A DNA stretch of 64,000 bases from Strongylocentrotus droebachiensis. Its lineage: Eukaryota; Echinodermata; Echinoidea; Camarodonta; Strongylocentrotidae. The DNA is taken from assembly GCA_035222895.1 (NCBI GenBank), contig JAVYIG010002377.1:188856-252855 (forward strand), given 5' to 3'. A program made the position numbers and the translations under genes. Under the pieces are notes generated by a model. It was not told the origin of the DNA, searched no databases, and worked only from the letters and a program-made list of their open reading frames with translations. This document shows positions 49,801 to 55,445 of the stretch, one piece after another; position 1 is the stretch's first letter; the number at the start of each line of letters is the position of its first letter.

Positions 49801-51031
49801 AGTAGTTTTAAGTTAGTTTTAGTTTAGTTTTAAGTTGGGCTTTAAACTCATTAAGTGGGGAATAATGTAGTGGTTCAGCCTTAGCCACTACGGCTCTGGC
49901 GGCATATGCGCGTAAGTCCCGCATTAGGCGACACCCGCGGTAGTTTCCGCGGGCGTGTTTATTACTGGGAACATCAGATTGGACCTGAGACCGCACGCGA
50001 CAAGTACAAACATTGTTGATTGCTCGTCTCTTCTGTCTACTGTCTACTGTCTTCTGTCTACTACTTCTACTAGCATCTCGTGGAGCTCCACTCGTCGGTA
50101 TAGCTTCGAGCTTCGACGGTACAGCTTCGAGTACAGTTAGTTCTGCAGTTTATGGTAGGACTAATCCTTATTCTAGTCGTTTATATGGTAGTTAAGATTT
50201 AGGCCCAGTAAGATAAGTTATATTCCGCTCCGGCTCTACAGCAGTATGGGCGCTGGTCGGAGAATAAAGATCGTCCGGATAAACGAGGATCTTCTTCGTA
50301 AACGTGATCAGACTGTCCTAAAAAATAAGGATCGTCCGCATTTTTGTGGACGATTCTCATTTCCGATCCGCGCATTAGCGATGCGATAAAAGGATTCCTG
50401 ATGATTTTCTTGATTTATTTCACATTAACTTTGTACAGAGACTTTCGCTTTATGAGCGATAGATCCTCGGGAAGACTGAAAACCCATAAAAGTAGACGGT
50501 GTACTGGGGATATTTTATTCAATACCGGTACGCGAAATCCATTTTTCGCATTGCCAGCGCAAGGATCGGGAACCCTATACCCGCAGAGCGCCGAAGAAAA
50601 AGAACGTCCCACGATCCTTATTTTTTAGCGGACGCTCCTCATTCTCGAACCATTCCCCAGGAGTGGACCAGCGAAGGCGAAGCACAGGCACACGCACACA
50701 GTTTCCAAGCTAGGAAATATATTACGACCTGACTACCTCGACACGACCTAAAGAACAAGACTAGCCTAGGCGTAAATAGTTAACTTTGATTGAACGCCCC
50801 AAATACAACCAACAACATTAATTAGGTCTTTGTACGGCACACAAATGCACAGGCCACACTCAGTCACACACATTATTAATATTTTATATCGGCACAAGAC
50901 AGCAGTCACTCAGATACAGAGACACCGAGGCAGACAGAGACTAGGCTAGAGAGATGTAAATTCTATTTAATTAACTTACCTAAGCAAGGCCAGGTTATGG
51001 ATGATAAAATAATGAATATGTTGAGCAACAT
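21869..51031 (-). CDS. ADAM17: ADAM17/TACE-type membrane metalloprotease, 21 exons, 723 aa
   Basis: ADAM17 is a type-I membrane zinc protease that sheds ectodomains of cell-surface proteins. I assembled 21 minus-strand exons with GT-AG introns and matching phases (2172 nt). They comprise a signal peptide exon 50980-51031, prodomain, catalytic, disintegrin and membrane-proximal exons, a transmembrane exon 24152-24240, and tail exons 22810-22863 and 21869-21958. Diagnostic features are the furin site RQRR (about residues 203-206), [12 protein letters not shown] with the zinc histidines (about 382-393), the Met-turn LMYP (about 413) and the family-specific [11 protein letters not shown] end of the membrane helix. 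Similarity to vertebrate ADAM17 runs colinearly over all exons. The cytoplasmic tail is 47 residues against roughly 130 in mammals. Intron 1 (9.8 kb) is packed with transposons. Coordinates span exons plus introns. Confidence 0.93.
21996..22355. repeat. (GGT)n then (GAT)n microsatellite in ADAM17 last intron
   Basis: About 26 perfect GGT units followed by interrupted GAT/GGT runs. On the sense (minus) strand it is CAC/CAT-rich and ends about 40 nt before the acceptor of exon 21. Glycine, valine/methionine and histidine frames across it are artefacts. Confidence 0.95.
23268..23300. repeat. (TTA)n microsatellite
   Basis: About 11 TTA/TAT units in an ADAM17 intron. Confidence 0.9.
24152..25135 (-). 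CDS. ADAM17: ADAM17 exons 18-19: juxtamembrane (CANDIS) segment and transmembrane helix
   Basis: Exon 18 (25057-25135) encodes [20 protein letters not shown], matching the amphipathic juxtamembrane segment that contacts substrates. Exon 19 (24152-24240) encodes [19 protein letters not shown] and the rest of the single membrane pass. The helix is unusually well conserved with mammalian ADAM17, as expected if partner proteins recognise it. Confidence 0.93.
24910..24993. repeat. single arm of a foldback MITE
   Basis: The stretch from CCATATCACAGACACTGATAAC through GATGCCTTTA matches one arm of the foldback element at 58977-59147. Only one arm is clear here. It lies in ADAM17 intron 18. Confidence 0.65.
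25710..29618 (-). CDS. ADAM17: ADAM17 exons 13-17: disintegrin-like and membrane-proximal domains
   Basis: Exons 29549-29618, 28845-28980, 27826-27996, 26397-26470 and 25710-25840. Exon 13 ([18 protein letters not shown]) closes the catalytic domain. Exon 14 begins the disintegrin module ([16 protein letters not shown]). Exons 15-17 are Cys-rich and end with [14 protein letters not shown]. Cysteine spacing follows vertebrate ADAM17. A SINE lies just upstream of exon 15 on the plus strand, and a G-rich minisatellite lies in intron 13. Confidence 0.92.
26943..27120. mobile_element. short TIR element (MITE), 178 bp
   Basis: Ends GGGCCCAAATTCACAAAG and, inverted, GGCCCGAATTCACAAAGC. The interior repeats GGAGGTTT and its complement. 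It lies in ADAM17 intron 15 and has no ORF. Confidence 0.75.
27410..27499. mobile_element. TA-flanked MITE (TACAGTCAAACCTG family), copy 2
   Basis: 90 bp with inverted ends TACAGTCAAACCT and AGGTTTGACTGTA. The interior has GTCTACAAAGACCAC and GGGCGGTCGCTAT. It lies in ADAM17 intron 15. Confidence 0.8.
27604..27799 (+). repeat. tRNA-derived SINE (family A), just beside ADAM17 exon 15
   Basis: Head GGCTCAGTGGAAGAGCAGTGG through GGTTCGAA, and body GGTAAGGCATTAGTCCTAATTACC to TTTCTTAGCAGT. It lies in ADAM17 intron 15 and ends only about 27 bases from the 3' (minus-strand) end of exon 15, antisense to the gene. Confidence 0.85.
28530..28741. repeat. 212-bp duplication, copy A (ADAM17 intron 14)
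   Basis: Nearly identical in direct orientation to 33202-33413, with two mismatches seen. It begins with a 25-bp scrap of the family-B SINE head (CACTTGACCACAGCACCTCT) and continues into unrelated sequence. Confidence 0.9.
29155..29343. repeat. (CCCCCT)n / (CCT)n minisatellite
   Basis: Nearly pure C/T on the plus strand, with nine or so CCCCTC units at 29284-29343. On the ADAM17 sense strand it is (GGGGGA)n and lies about 175 nt upstream of the exon 14 acceptor. Confidence 0.95.
30378..33858 (-). CDS. ADAM17: ADAM17 exons 8-12: catalytic domain with zinc site
   Basis: Exons 33772-33858, 32802-32894, 31425-31560, 30895-31005 and 30378-30508. They encode the metalloprotease core. Landmarks are [11 protein letters not shown], the near-invariant [46 protein letters not shown] and the Met-turn [11 protein letters not shown]. 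The zinc-binding HExxHxxGxxHD motif is split by an intron between the first His and Glu (exons 11 and 12). All three histidines and the catalytic Glu are intact, so the enzyme should be active. Confidence 0.94.
31626..31721. mobile_element. short foldback MITE, ~96 bp
   Basis: Ends GGGGTGTTTCACAAAG and TTTTGTGAAACACCC are inverted, and inner blocks (AATGACAAATGACA / TGTCATTTGTCA) also pair. It lies in ADAM17 intron 9, just upstream of exon 10 in sense orientation. Confidence 0.75.
32344..32738. mobile_element. long-palindrome MITE with TA ends, 395 bp
   Basis: Ends TACAGTGCGTCCCAGAAAAAAC and its inverse TTTTTTCTGGGACGCACTGTA. Pairing extends inward for most of each half, for example AGATCCTCCTCTTTCAT with ATGAAAGAGGAGGATCT. 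TA flanks fit Tc1/mariner-type insertion. It is in ADAM17 intron 9. Confidence 0.85.
32932..33233 (-). repeat. full-length tRNA-derived SINE (family B)
   Basis: On the minus strand, a tRNA-like head with A box TGGTCAAGTGGTTAAG and B box GGTTCGAGACC is followed by a body. It ends GCGCTATATAAGAACTGAGT plus a (TTA)n tail. It lies in ADAM17 intron 8. A truncated copy opens the window (1-117). Confidence 0.85.
33202..33413. repeat. 212-bp duplication, copy B (ADAM17 intron 8)
   Basis: Partner of 28530-28741. Here the leading 25 bp are part of an intact SINE head, so this copy is probably the source and 28530-28741 the derived copy. Confidence 0.9.
33507..33595. mobile_element. TA-flanked MITE (TACAGTCAAACCTG family), degraded copy 3
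   Basis: Left end TACAGTAAAACCTG and right end AAAGCAGGTTTCACTCTA. It has more substitutions than copies 1 and 2. It lies in ADAM17 intron 8. Confidence 0.6.
34109..34245 (-). CDS. ADAM17: ADAM17 exon 7: furin site and start of catalytic domain
   Basis: 137 nt. A Ser/His-rich lead-in ends in RQRR, a proprotein-convertase site, followed by the mature N-terminus and the block [16 protein letters not shown], matching CKLLVVADHRFYRYMG in vertebrate ADAM17. Cleavage after Arg about 206 would release the prodomain. Confidence 0.92.
34805..41152 (-). CDS. ADAM17: ADAM17 exons 2-6: prodomain
   Basis: Exons 41023-41152, 36496-36629, 36030-36118, 35263-35342 and 34805-34902. They encode about residues 18-194. 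The prodomain keeps the zymogen inactive. Recognisable blocks are [53 protein letters not shown] and a Cys-containing [16 protein letters not shown]. The last corresponds to the PKVCGYLK region of vertebrate ADAM17, the cysteine-switch area. Exon 2 is the least conserved. Confidence 0.88.
40005..40657. mobile_element. TIR DNA element, 653 bp, in ADAM17 intron 2
   Basis: Ends CAGCGTGTTTCCACAGAA and its inverse TTCTGTGGAAACACGCTG are perfect inverted repeats, with ATT directly outside both ends (a possible 3-bp target duplication). Internal TGTGGAAACACA blocks repeat the terminal motif, and ACCGTGTAATAC repeats occur near the left end. No ORF. A 3-bp duplication would suit PIF/Harbinger-type elements, but that is only an inference. 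Confidence 0.8.
41209..41262 (+). repeat. 3' fragment of family-A SINE
   Basis: TTACAAGCATTTATGCTTTCTTAGCAGTCAGGTAAAATAACCACC matches the 3' end of the SINE at 9700-9906. It lies about 60 bp upstream of ADAM17 exon 2 in the sense direction, in intron 1. Confidence 0.75.
41598..42300. mobile_element. TIR element with TA duplication, 703 bp
   Basis: Ends CCGTATTTGCCGGTGTAAAG and, inverted, CCGTATTTGCCGGCGTAAAG; TA lies outside both. The match extends to about 26 bp with one difference. It contains poly-T and A-rich stretches but no ORF. Similar ends with TA duplications are known from ISL2EU-type MITEs; that assignment is from memory and needs a library search. Confidence 0.8.
42721..43563. 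mobile_element. hAT-like element, 843 bp, perfect 8-bp TSD
   Basis: Ends TAGTGCTGTA and TACAGCACTA are inverted, flanked by AGTAGGAC at 42713-42720 and 43564-43571. Subterminal TTCGGTTCGG motifs sit at both ends, as binding sites often do in hAT elements. No transposase ORF. It lies in ADAM17 intron 1. Confidence 0.88.
44110..44630. mobile_element. hAT-like MITE, 521 bp, perfect 8-bp TSD
   Basis: Ends CAGGCCTTCTCCACT and, inverted, CAGGCCTTCTCAACT, flanked by GTCTAGAG at 44102-44109 and 44631-44638. It is only 19 bp from the LTR element. AT-rich interior without an ORF. Confidence 0.9.
44650..45024 (+). repeat. 5' LTR of the gag-only element
   Basis: 375 bp, TG...CA ends. It includes a near-palindromic CCGCGGTAGTTTCCGCGG hairpin (about 44720-44737) and short CTACTGTCTACTGTCTTCTGTC repeats. 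Confidence 0.95.
45569..46342 (+). repeat. five copies of a two-stem RNA hairpin in the leader
   Basis: Copies at 45569-45622, 45679-45730, 45811-45862, 46181-46230 and 46292-46342. Each has an outer stem CUCGCCGAA / UUCGGUGAG and an inner stem ACCGUGGA / UCCACGGU around a GAUAAU loop. Copies 2 and 3 are identical. In copy 1 an outer G-C pair is replaced by A-U, a compensatory change. Copies 4 and 5 each have one or two wobble or mismatched pairs. They lie between the putative primer-binding site and the gag start, where packaging or translation signals usually sit. Confidence 0.85.
46482..48284 (+). CDS. Gag-like protein of LTR element, about 600 aa
   Basis: The frame is open from 46422, but that codon is TTG; the first ATG is 46482 (GTTATGG). 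Layout from that ATG: a short N-terminal region; a Pro/Ser/Tyr-rich linker with 25-residue repeats containing [18 protein letters not shown]; and a capsid-like helical region, about residues 250-395. The capsid-like part is recognisable as a retrotransposon gag domain by [18 protein letters not shown] and the [20 protein letters not shown] stretch. After it come two copies of a roughly 40-residue unit ([12 protein letters not shown]) and a C-terminal coiled coil ([20 protein letters not shown]). No CCHC zinc knuckle is seen. It probably forms particles; that is known of the family, not shown here. Confidence 0.85.
   Translation: MATEKVKVNYGTEEALLAVVDRTKSHKILTWREQCGSLTEELFLQCPHLHEAKDLLHLFDFEPYRKADRTEQAQREGVGTEQTQSVPSPESRAPSPDPVPYKHTVYPPPSGGGPAGPIAGSAAESQVRSSPQPAEPSPAEPSADYWLREDRTLPSREPPQSNYGYPPSRGSPPTNSGPFSGVPPRDSYVYPSSRESPPTNSGPYSGVPPRDSYVYPSSRESPPGGQGDYRPQGRRDWPPRLPRSISFDGRTSWHSFLRKFTSYAASCHWSPRECLDALGWCLEGSALDCFSNLRDMGTESYYPMLTAMGRRFGATRFPEEAIAEFRTARQLPEESLLGWSDRLQALFCEAFGSDQRGDGTQMVLQLCQGCTDKAAGLTALNKRPKSVEEALEAIRWAQHTQRVVYGSEPRRLYPAPRQQVQQTCLYNQEAESYDTVEEPGIYRYRQPYRSPTVSTGRDVPRPAPVEDRGKDSYDTVEEPGIYRHRQPYRSPTVSTGRDVPRPAPAADRGNVSTLLEVQGKDIGSLKVDMSGVKKELSSLRTRMDNMDSMLAEVLKTVKSLEVSMLSHACSLSPVAEVPENLEGSESEADLRSGNQEAYNQ
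48209..48766 (+). CDS. ORF2: 17-residue repeats plus a possible pol remnant
   Basis: This frame is open from 48209 and overlaps the end of the Gag frame by about 75 nt in -1. It has no early ATG, so expression by -1 frameshift is possible. A GGAAAAC heptamer at 48215-48221 is shift-like but not canonical. It encodes five in-frame 17-residue repeats with DPPDSSVGP. The C-terminal part contains [20 protein letters not shown], which recalls the linker between protease and reverse transcriptase in some Ty3/gypsy elements. That similarity is weak. No protease active site (DSG/DTG) is present. Confidence 0.55.
   Translation, partial: SSGKPGGVGERGRSPIWKPRGLQSVNTSVNNVSDPPDSSVGPLDKVNNVSDPPDSSVGPLDKVNNVSDPPDSSVGPFVKVNNVSDPPDSSVGPFVKVNNVSDPPDSSVGPFVQVVNVIVGGEEVHMYYGTDSRAACIQGVCVARTTVVPPSSGKRVRCRVVGSPGLQSKDLSLFQPTHRLPFWIP
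48292..48546 (+). repeat. five tandem 51-bp repeats inside ORF2
   Basis: Unit GTAAATAATGTTAGTGACCC through TTCGGTCGGTCCC; 51 bp keeps the frame in every copy. Units differ by a few bases (TTGGACAAR or TTTGTCAAG ends). Confidence 0.95.
48750..48960 (+). repeat. two ~95-bp direct repeats, 3' region of LTR element
   Basis: CCATTTTGGATTCCTTAGATCGTGTTTGATCGGGG recurs as CCATTTTGGATTCCTCGGATCATGTTTGATCGGGG, each followed by ATATATATT and GTTCACT. Confidence 0.85.
49371..49590 (+). repeat. two tandem 110-bp units, each a long hairpin
   Basis: In each unit (hairpins 49380-49458 and 49490-49570) CCGGTTAATCCCTTA..CCGTGCC pairs with GGCACGGTAAGGGTTAACTGG. That is a 21-bp stem with a one-base and a three-base bulge. 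Stems are kept while the loops differ. They lie about 275 bp before the 3' LTR. Confidence 0.88.
49866..50240 (+). repeat. 3' LTR of the gag-only element
   Basis: 375 bp, matching the 5' LTR except for one A/G difference seen about 26 bases in. Near-identity implies recent insertion or conversion. Confidence 0.95.
50318..50628. repeat. 18-bp perfect inverted repeat 275 bp apart
   Basis: CTAAAAAATAAGGATCGT at 50318-50335 and its inverse at 50611-50628. Weaker inverted similarity extends outward (CGCTGGTC and GAGAAT blocks near 50252 and 50650). Probably an old foldback transposon next to the LTR element. Confidence 0.6.
50980..51031 (-). CDS. ADAM17: ADAM17 exon 1: signal peptide
   Basis: 52 nt from ATG (51031) to donor TTAG|GTAAGTT. 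It encodes [17 protein letters not shown] plus one base that completes a Gly codon with exon 2. The strong hydrophobic core fits a secretory signal peptide. The context AAAATG is acceptable for initiation. The phase (+1) matches exon 2 exactly, which together with the signal peptide supports the call. It is too short for ordinary ORF searches. Confidence 0.82.
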
Positions 51032-51230
51032 TTTCAGTTCAGCTAATTCCTCTGAACGCAGCTAGCTCGCAGAAGATCAAAGAACGTCGGCCTGCGCTGC
51101 TTCAACCCTAATTCTTCATTGGCAATAAGTGAAGCTAGCACCATATTATAATGGGGGAACTGGAGGAGCTAGCTGAGCCGAGCTAGCTAAGAGCGCTACT
51201 TTTAATGGCCAATTTGACAATGGATGCGTA
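51032..51230 (-). promoter_or_regulatory. probable ADAM17 promoter / 5'UTR with AGCTAGC palindromes
   Basis: Sequence directly upstream of the ADAM17 start codon. It holds four copies of the palindrome core GCTAGC (51060-51067, 51134-51139, 51168-51175 and 51181-51188). It is less AT-rich than its surroundings. The transcription start cannot be placed from sequence. Confidence 0.4.
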
Positions 51231-52385
51231 ATATAGAAACCTGATAACCAAATTGGCAATTTGTGTAATGATATAGTTTTACATAATTTTTTCAAAAATT
51301 CATTACTTTCTTATTAGTTACCCGATTACCCGGGAGGGGGGGGGGGGGATAAGAGCATAATTTGTTTATGTCTCAAAATTTTAAAATTTTGCCAATCGAT
51401 ATTTCGTTTCGTTGGGGGGGGGGGGGGGTGGGTAAGGTCAGCTTCAGTGGGGTCACCCATTAGTTATATAACTCAATATTGAGTTTCCCGTCACCCGCCC
51501 TCACTGTGATTTATTGGCCGCGTTGGCGATCGAAAATCTGAAAATAAACTCTTTTTTTAAAACTTTTTTTGGGGTAATTTTTTTTCTTCTTTCCGGTTCG
51601 ACTTCTGAATTACCGTTGTGAATTGCAAACTGTTATTGTTTTATATGGACTCGTTTTTTGTTTGTCTTAAAATATATATATTTTTTTAATACCAGCTTCC
51701 ACTGTATCATCAATCTTTAACAAATCTATCCAATTGAATTCAGCATAATAATAGTTACTGTTCATCCTTTTTAATGCATGAAGGAACATTCTTCTGTTTT
51801 ACAAAAGCCCAGAATTAACAAAATTTGATGTCGGGACTCGAAGAATAAAGACATTTGAAAAATGAAAACAAGCATGTACAGAATAAGATGCTTTAGGTAC
51901 TGATTCATGTGTAAATGTATGCTGTGAATCATGTATATCTTGGAACTAGTAGTAGGCCTACATATACTTAAATATATTGTGAATTATGATAGAAAGGTTT
52001 GTCACACTGTCTTGTTACTATCAAAGTATTCCTCTATTTGGATTTATAGCATGTGTGTGTGGGTTTTTTAAAAACAATATTTGATGTTTGCATTCGAAAC
52101 TTGCCAAGTACCTAGGTCATTATTTTACTGAGGAAATGTATGTGTGATGATAAAGATATACAGTGTCGTAAACTTTATGCACAGGGGGGATTCTAAAATG
52201 TACGAATCGCGCCGAAAATTTCGCAACGACTCAACCAGCCGCTGAATAAGCGGGGGGGGGGGGGGGGGGGGGGTAAGAGCACATTAAACAAAAAAAATTG
52301 TCGAAAATTTGATGAAAAATTTCGCAACGACTCAGCCAGCCGGTGAATTATCGGGGGCGAGGGTGGGGGGTGGGGGGGAGGGGGG
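51231..52385. other. upstream flank of ADAM17, poly-G runs, no gene
   Basis: AT-rich DNA with several poly-G runs followed by TAAGAGCA-like words (51338, 51412, 52253). A near-repeat CGAAAATTTCGCAACGACTC occurs at about 52213 and again near 52318 with variation. This is likely debris of older nested hAT elements. No exon is supported. Confidence 0.5.
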
Positions 52386-54530
52386 CAGGGGCGTCGCCAA
52401 AGGGGGGGGTGTGGGGGTGCAACACCCCCCCCCACCTGTCAGGATTTTGTCGGTAAAATTGCGCTGCCGTCGGGAAAAAAGAGAAAAGGGGGAGGGAAAA
52501 AAGAGAGGGAAAGAAAGGAAAAAAGAAAAGGAAAAGAAAAGAAAGACAGGAAAAGAAAGGAAAGAAAGGAAAAGAAAGGAAAGAAAAGAGAAGAAAGAGA
52601 GAGATAAAAGAAAAAGAGGGAGGAGAGGAAAGAAAGGAAAAGAAATAAAAAAAAGAAAAGGAAAAAAAAGAAGAAAAAAGAGTAAAAGGGAAACAAAAGA
52701 AACGGGGGATGAAAGAGAGGAGAGAGAGGGGAGGTAAGAGCCTGAGAGAAGAGGAGTGGGAGTAAAAGAGAGAAGGGGGTTGTTGGGTGGAGTCGTCTCG
52801 TCGAGGGAGCAAGAAATACACGGTCAATTATGTTGCTGTGTCGGGTCAGCTGTGTCGGTATTCTTGCTCGATCCTCGTGTACTAATATCAATGCAGAAGT
52901 TTGAAGTCGGTGAGATGTATATTGTCGGTCGGCCGACAAGTTTTTTTCCCTACGAACTGTGACTTTTTATCCGCTGTGACGACTTCGAGAGTGACTACAA
53001 CTACAATACTTGTATTTTCTCGAAGTTTCACTTTCCTATAATATCAGCTAAAGAAATCAGAGGTTTAAAATTTTCGGGGAAACTAAATTCAAACAAGGTT
53101 TAAGAGTCAACAACGGAACGACGAATCGTTTTCCTTTCTCTATATTGTAATGAAACGCCAAAGAATCCGCGCTTCGCGCTGAAGGGAAAAACTTAATTTA
53201 GACGAGTCGAGAACGGTACCACGAATCGTCTTCTAATAATTTAAGGAAACGTCGAAACTTCCGCGCTTCGCGCGGGAGGGGGAAGCTTCATTCAGACAAA
53301 TATGGCTTATTAAGAGTAGAAAACGGTACGACAAATCGTCTTCTTTCTCTAATAATTTAAGGAAACGTCAAAGCTTCCGCGCTTCGCGCGGGAGGGGGAA
53401 GCTTCATTCAGACAATATGGCTTATTAAGAGTCGAAAACGGTACGACAAATCGTCTTCTTTCTCTAAAAATTTAAGGAAACGTAAAGCTTCCGCGCTTCG
53501 CGCGAATGGGGAAACTGAATTCGGACAAATATGGCTTATTAAGAGTCGAAACGGTACGACAAATTGTCTTCCTTTCTCTATATTGTGATGAAACGCCAAA
53601 AATTTCGCGCTTCGCGCGGAAGGGGAATTTAGACGAGTGGAGAACGGTACAACGAATCGTCTTATTTCTCTAATAATTTAAGGAAACGTCAAAACTTCCG
53701 CGCTTTGCGCGGGAGGGGGGAAGCTTCATTCAGAAAAGGATTAAGAGTCGAGCACGGTTCAACGAATCGTCTACTTTCTCTAATAATTTAATGAAACGCC
53801 AAAACTTCCGCGCTTTGCGCGGGAGGGGGAGAACTTAATTCAGATAAGGATTAAGAGTCGAGAACAGTACATCGAATTGTCTGCTTTTATCAGAATTTAA
53901 TGAAACGTCAAAGCTTCCGTGCTGTGCGGGAGGGGGAGAAAATGAAAATTCAGACAAGGATTAACAGTCGAGAACGGTACAGCAAATCGTCTTCTTTTTA
54001 TAATAATTTAATGAAACGTCAAAGCTTTCGCGCTTCGCGCGGGAGGGGAGGGGGGGGACTTCATTCAGACAAGGATTAAATGTCGAGAACGGTACAATAA
54101 ATCGTCTTTTTTTCCTAATAATTTAAGGTAACGTTTAAGCTTCCACGCTTCGCGCGGGAGGCCTATCACCCACCCCCCCCCCTAATGAGCGCGTTTCGCG
54201 CGCTCTTTAAGTGATTCGCTTGCTCTCTACCGCCCCTCCCTAAAATAAGATCCTAGCTCCCCGCCTGCATTAAAATATAGCTGTGATGATGACTAAGTTG
54301 ACGAAATAATTCATATATTTATGTCGTCGAGGAAAATGACCATTTGCGCATACGCAAGTACTATAAATAGTCCATAGCAAAAATAATTTAGCCTTCGGCC
54401 CCGGGTTTATAGGGTTAAATTTGTAGATATTGGACATTATTATGTCGGTAATTGGTGGCTAGTTTTGTCGGTAAAAATTGACCTCTACACCCCCCCCCCC
54501 CCCACTGAAAAAGGTCTAGCGACGCCCTTG
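52386..54530. mobile_element. hAT-like element (2145 bp) filled with a tandem hairpin array
   Basis: Ends CAGGGGCGTCGCCAAAGG and, inverted, CAAGGGCGTCGCTAGACC. The flanks are poly-G, so the 8-bp duplication cannot be judged. TGTCGGTAAAATTG near the left end and TGTCGGTAAAAATTG near the right end add a second similarity. The interior has a G/A-rich block (52470-52790) and the tandem array 53140-54200. No transposase ORF; the long frames over the purine block are composition artefacts. Confidence 0.7.
53140..54200. repeat. about ten ~85-125-bp tandem units with CCGCGC-TTC-GCGCGG hairpins
   Basis: Each unit has [71 protein letters not shown] and TTCATTCAGACAAGG blocks in fixed order. Hairpin cores occur near 53168, 53253, 53378, 53490, 53607, 53699, 53808, 53917, 54028 and 54147. 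Confidence 0.9.
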
Positions 54531-55310
54531 GGGGGGGTAAGAGCACTTTTTTATTCCCGATTTTTTTTTTTTTTTTTTTTTTTTTATTACAAAAAAATAT
54601 GAGGGAGGGGGGGGGGGTTCCTACAAAACACACACATAAACAAATATTGAGGGGGGGGGTTCGACCCCCCTTGCGTACGTGCCTGCCCAGGGTAATATCT
54701 CTTTGGTAATACATTGTGCAGAAAGTTTCATATGTGCTCTCGTAAATTATTTCGAGCTTATTGTACACCGTTATATCAGGGAGAGTGTAAGAGAACTCCT
54801 GCACATCTTTGGAGTAGAAAGTCAGTCCGCAAGCCCGAAAAAACACGTCTAGTTTATCCCAGTCCCCACGAGCGTGACCCCGATTTGACCTCAGAAGTCG
54901 CAAATGAAGACTCGTTTTGAAATGCTCATAGCTCCGTTATAAAATGAGATTTTCAAATGATTGTTTTTGTTTTGAAGAGTTAAAAGTTAAAATCACGGAA
55001 ATATCATCTTTATTTTTTCAAAAAAGAGGAAAAAAATTATGAAATCAGTAGTTAGAACGATGACTTTTTTTTGGAAATTTGAAGTTTTGATTTTCGTCTT
55101 AAATTCCACAATTTTTTCCGAAGGCACCAAAAGTAGCTTAAAATTATGAAAGGAAATTTATTAAGCTTTAAAAATATGGTAAAATAGTAACTTGAGGACT
55201 TTTAGATGGGTCAGCAGCCAGCTAAATACATACCGATGTCGATTAATTTTTGGAGTGGGAAGTCGCTCGCATCGTTCGTAAGCTCGGACCCTCTGTCCGT
55301 ACAAAATGGC
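54531..55310. other. no gene seen; poly-G/poly-T transposon edge and AT-rich DNA
   Basis: Includes poly-T (about 54549-54585) and a further transposon-like end near 54661-54685 (CCCCCCTTGCGTACGTGCCTG). The short block TTAGATGGGTCAGCAGCC at about 55201 recurs at about 61388. Confidence 0.5.
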
Positions 55311-55317
55311 GACATTT

Positions 55318-55445
55318 TACTTCTACTTCTACTTCTACTTCTATGGTGATACTCATCAACGCCTGTTCAGCATCTAGATGAGGATAAAGCATAGAGTTGT
55401 ATAATAATTATACAGCTCTATGCGGTACAGTTCCTGAAAAGGGAA
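55318..55445 (-). mobile_element. 3' end of the LINE: hairpin and (GTAGAA)n tail
   Basis: After the stop, the minus strand has a near-perfect hairpin (CATAGAGCTGTATAAT / ATTATACAACTCTATG, 55390-55423) and then about four GTAGAA units. Microsatellite-like 3' tails occur in several jockey/CR1-type LINEs. Confidence 0.7.

Larger units (their letters stand above)
44650..50240 (+). mobile_element. LTR retroelement with gag-like ORF but no pol, 5591 bp
   Basis: Two 375-bp direct LTRs (44650-45024 and 49866-50240) begin TGTAGTGG and end CTCTACA. They differ at one position that I can see. GCAG flanks both sides (44646-44649 and 50241-50244), a 4-bp target duplication. TGG one base after the 5' LTR (45026) may start a primer-binding site. 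AAGTGGGGAATAA directly before the 3' LTR may be the polypurine tract. The interior has a long structured leader, a Gag-like ORF, a short overlapping ORF and a repeat-rich 3' part. No reverse transcriptase, RNase H or integrase motif is visible. It must be mobilised in trans. It lies antisense in ADAM17 intron 1. Confidence 0.92.

Noticed and set aside
52348..52939. Long Arg/Lys/Glu- and Phe/Leu/Ser-rich frames
   Set aside because: They are translations of a purine-rich simple tract inside a transposon.
53140..54200. CRISPR-like array
   Set aside because: The units are 85-125 bp, repeat along their whole length, and lie between hAT-like ends in an animal genome.
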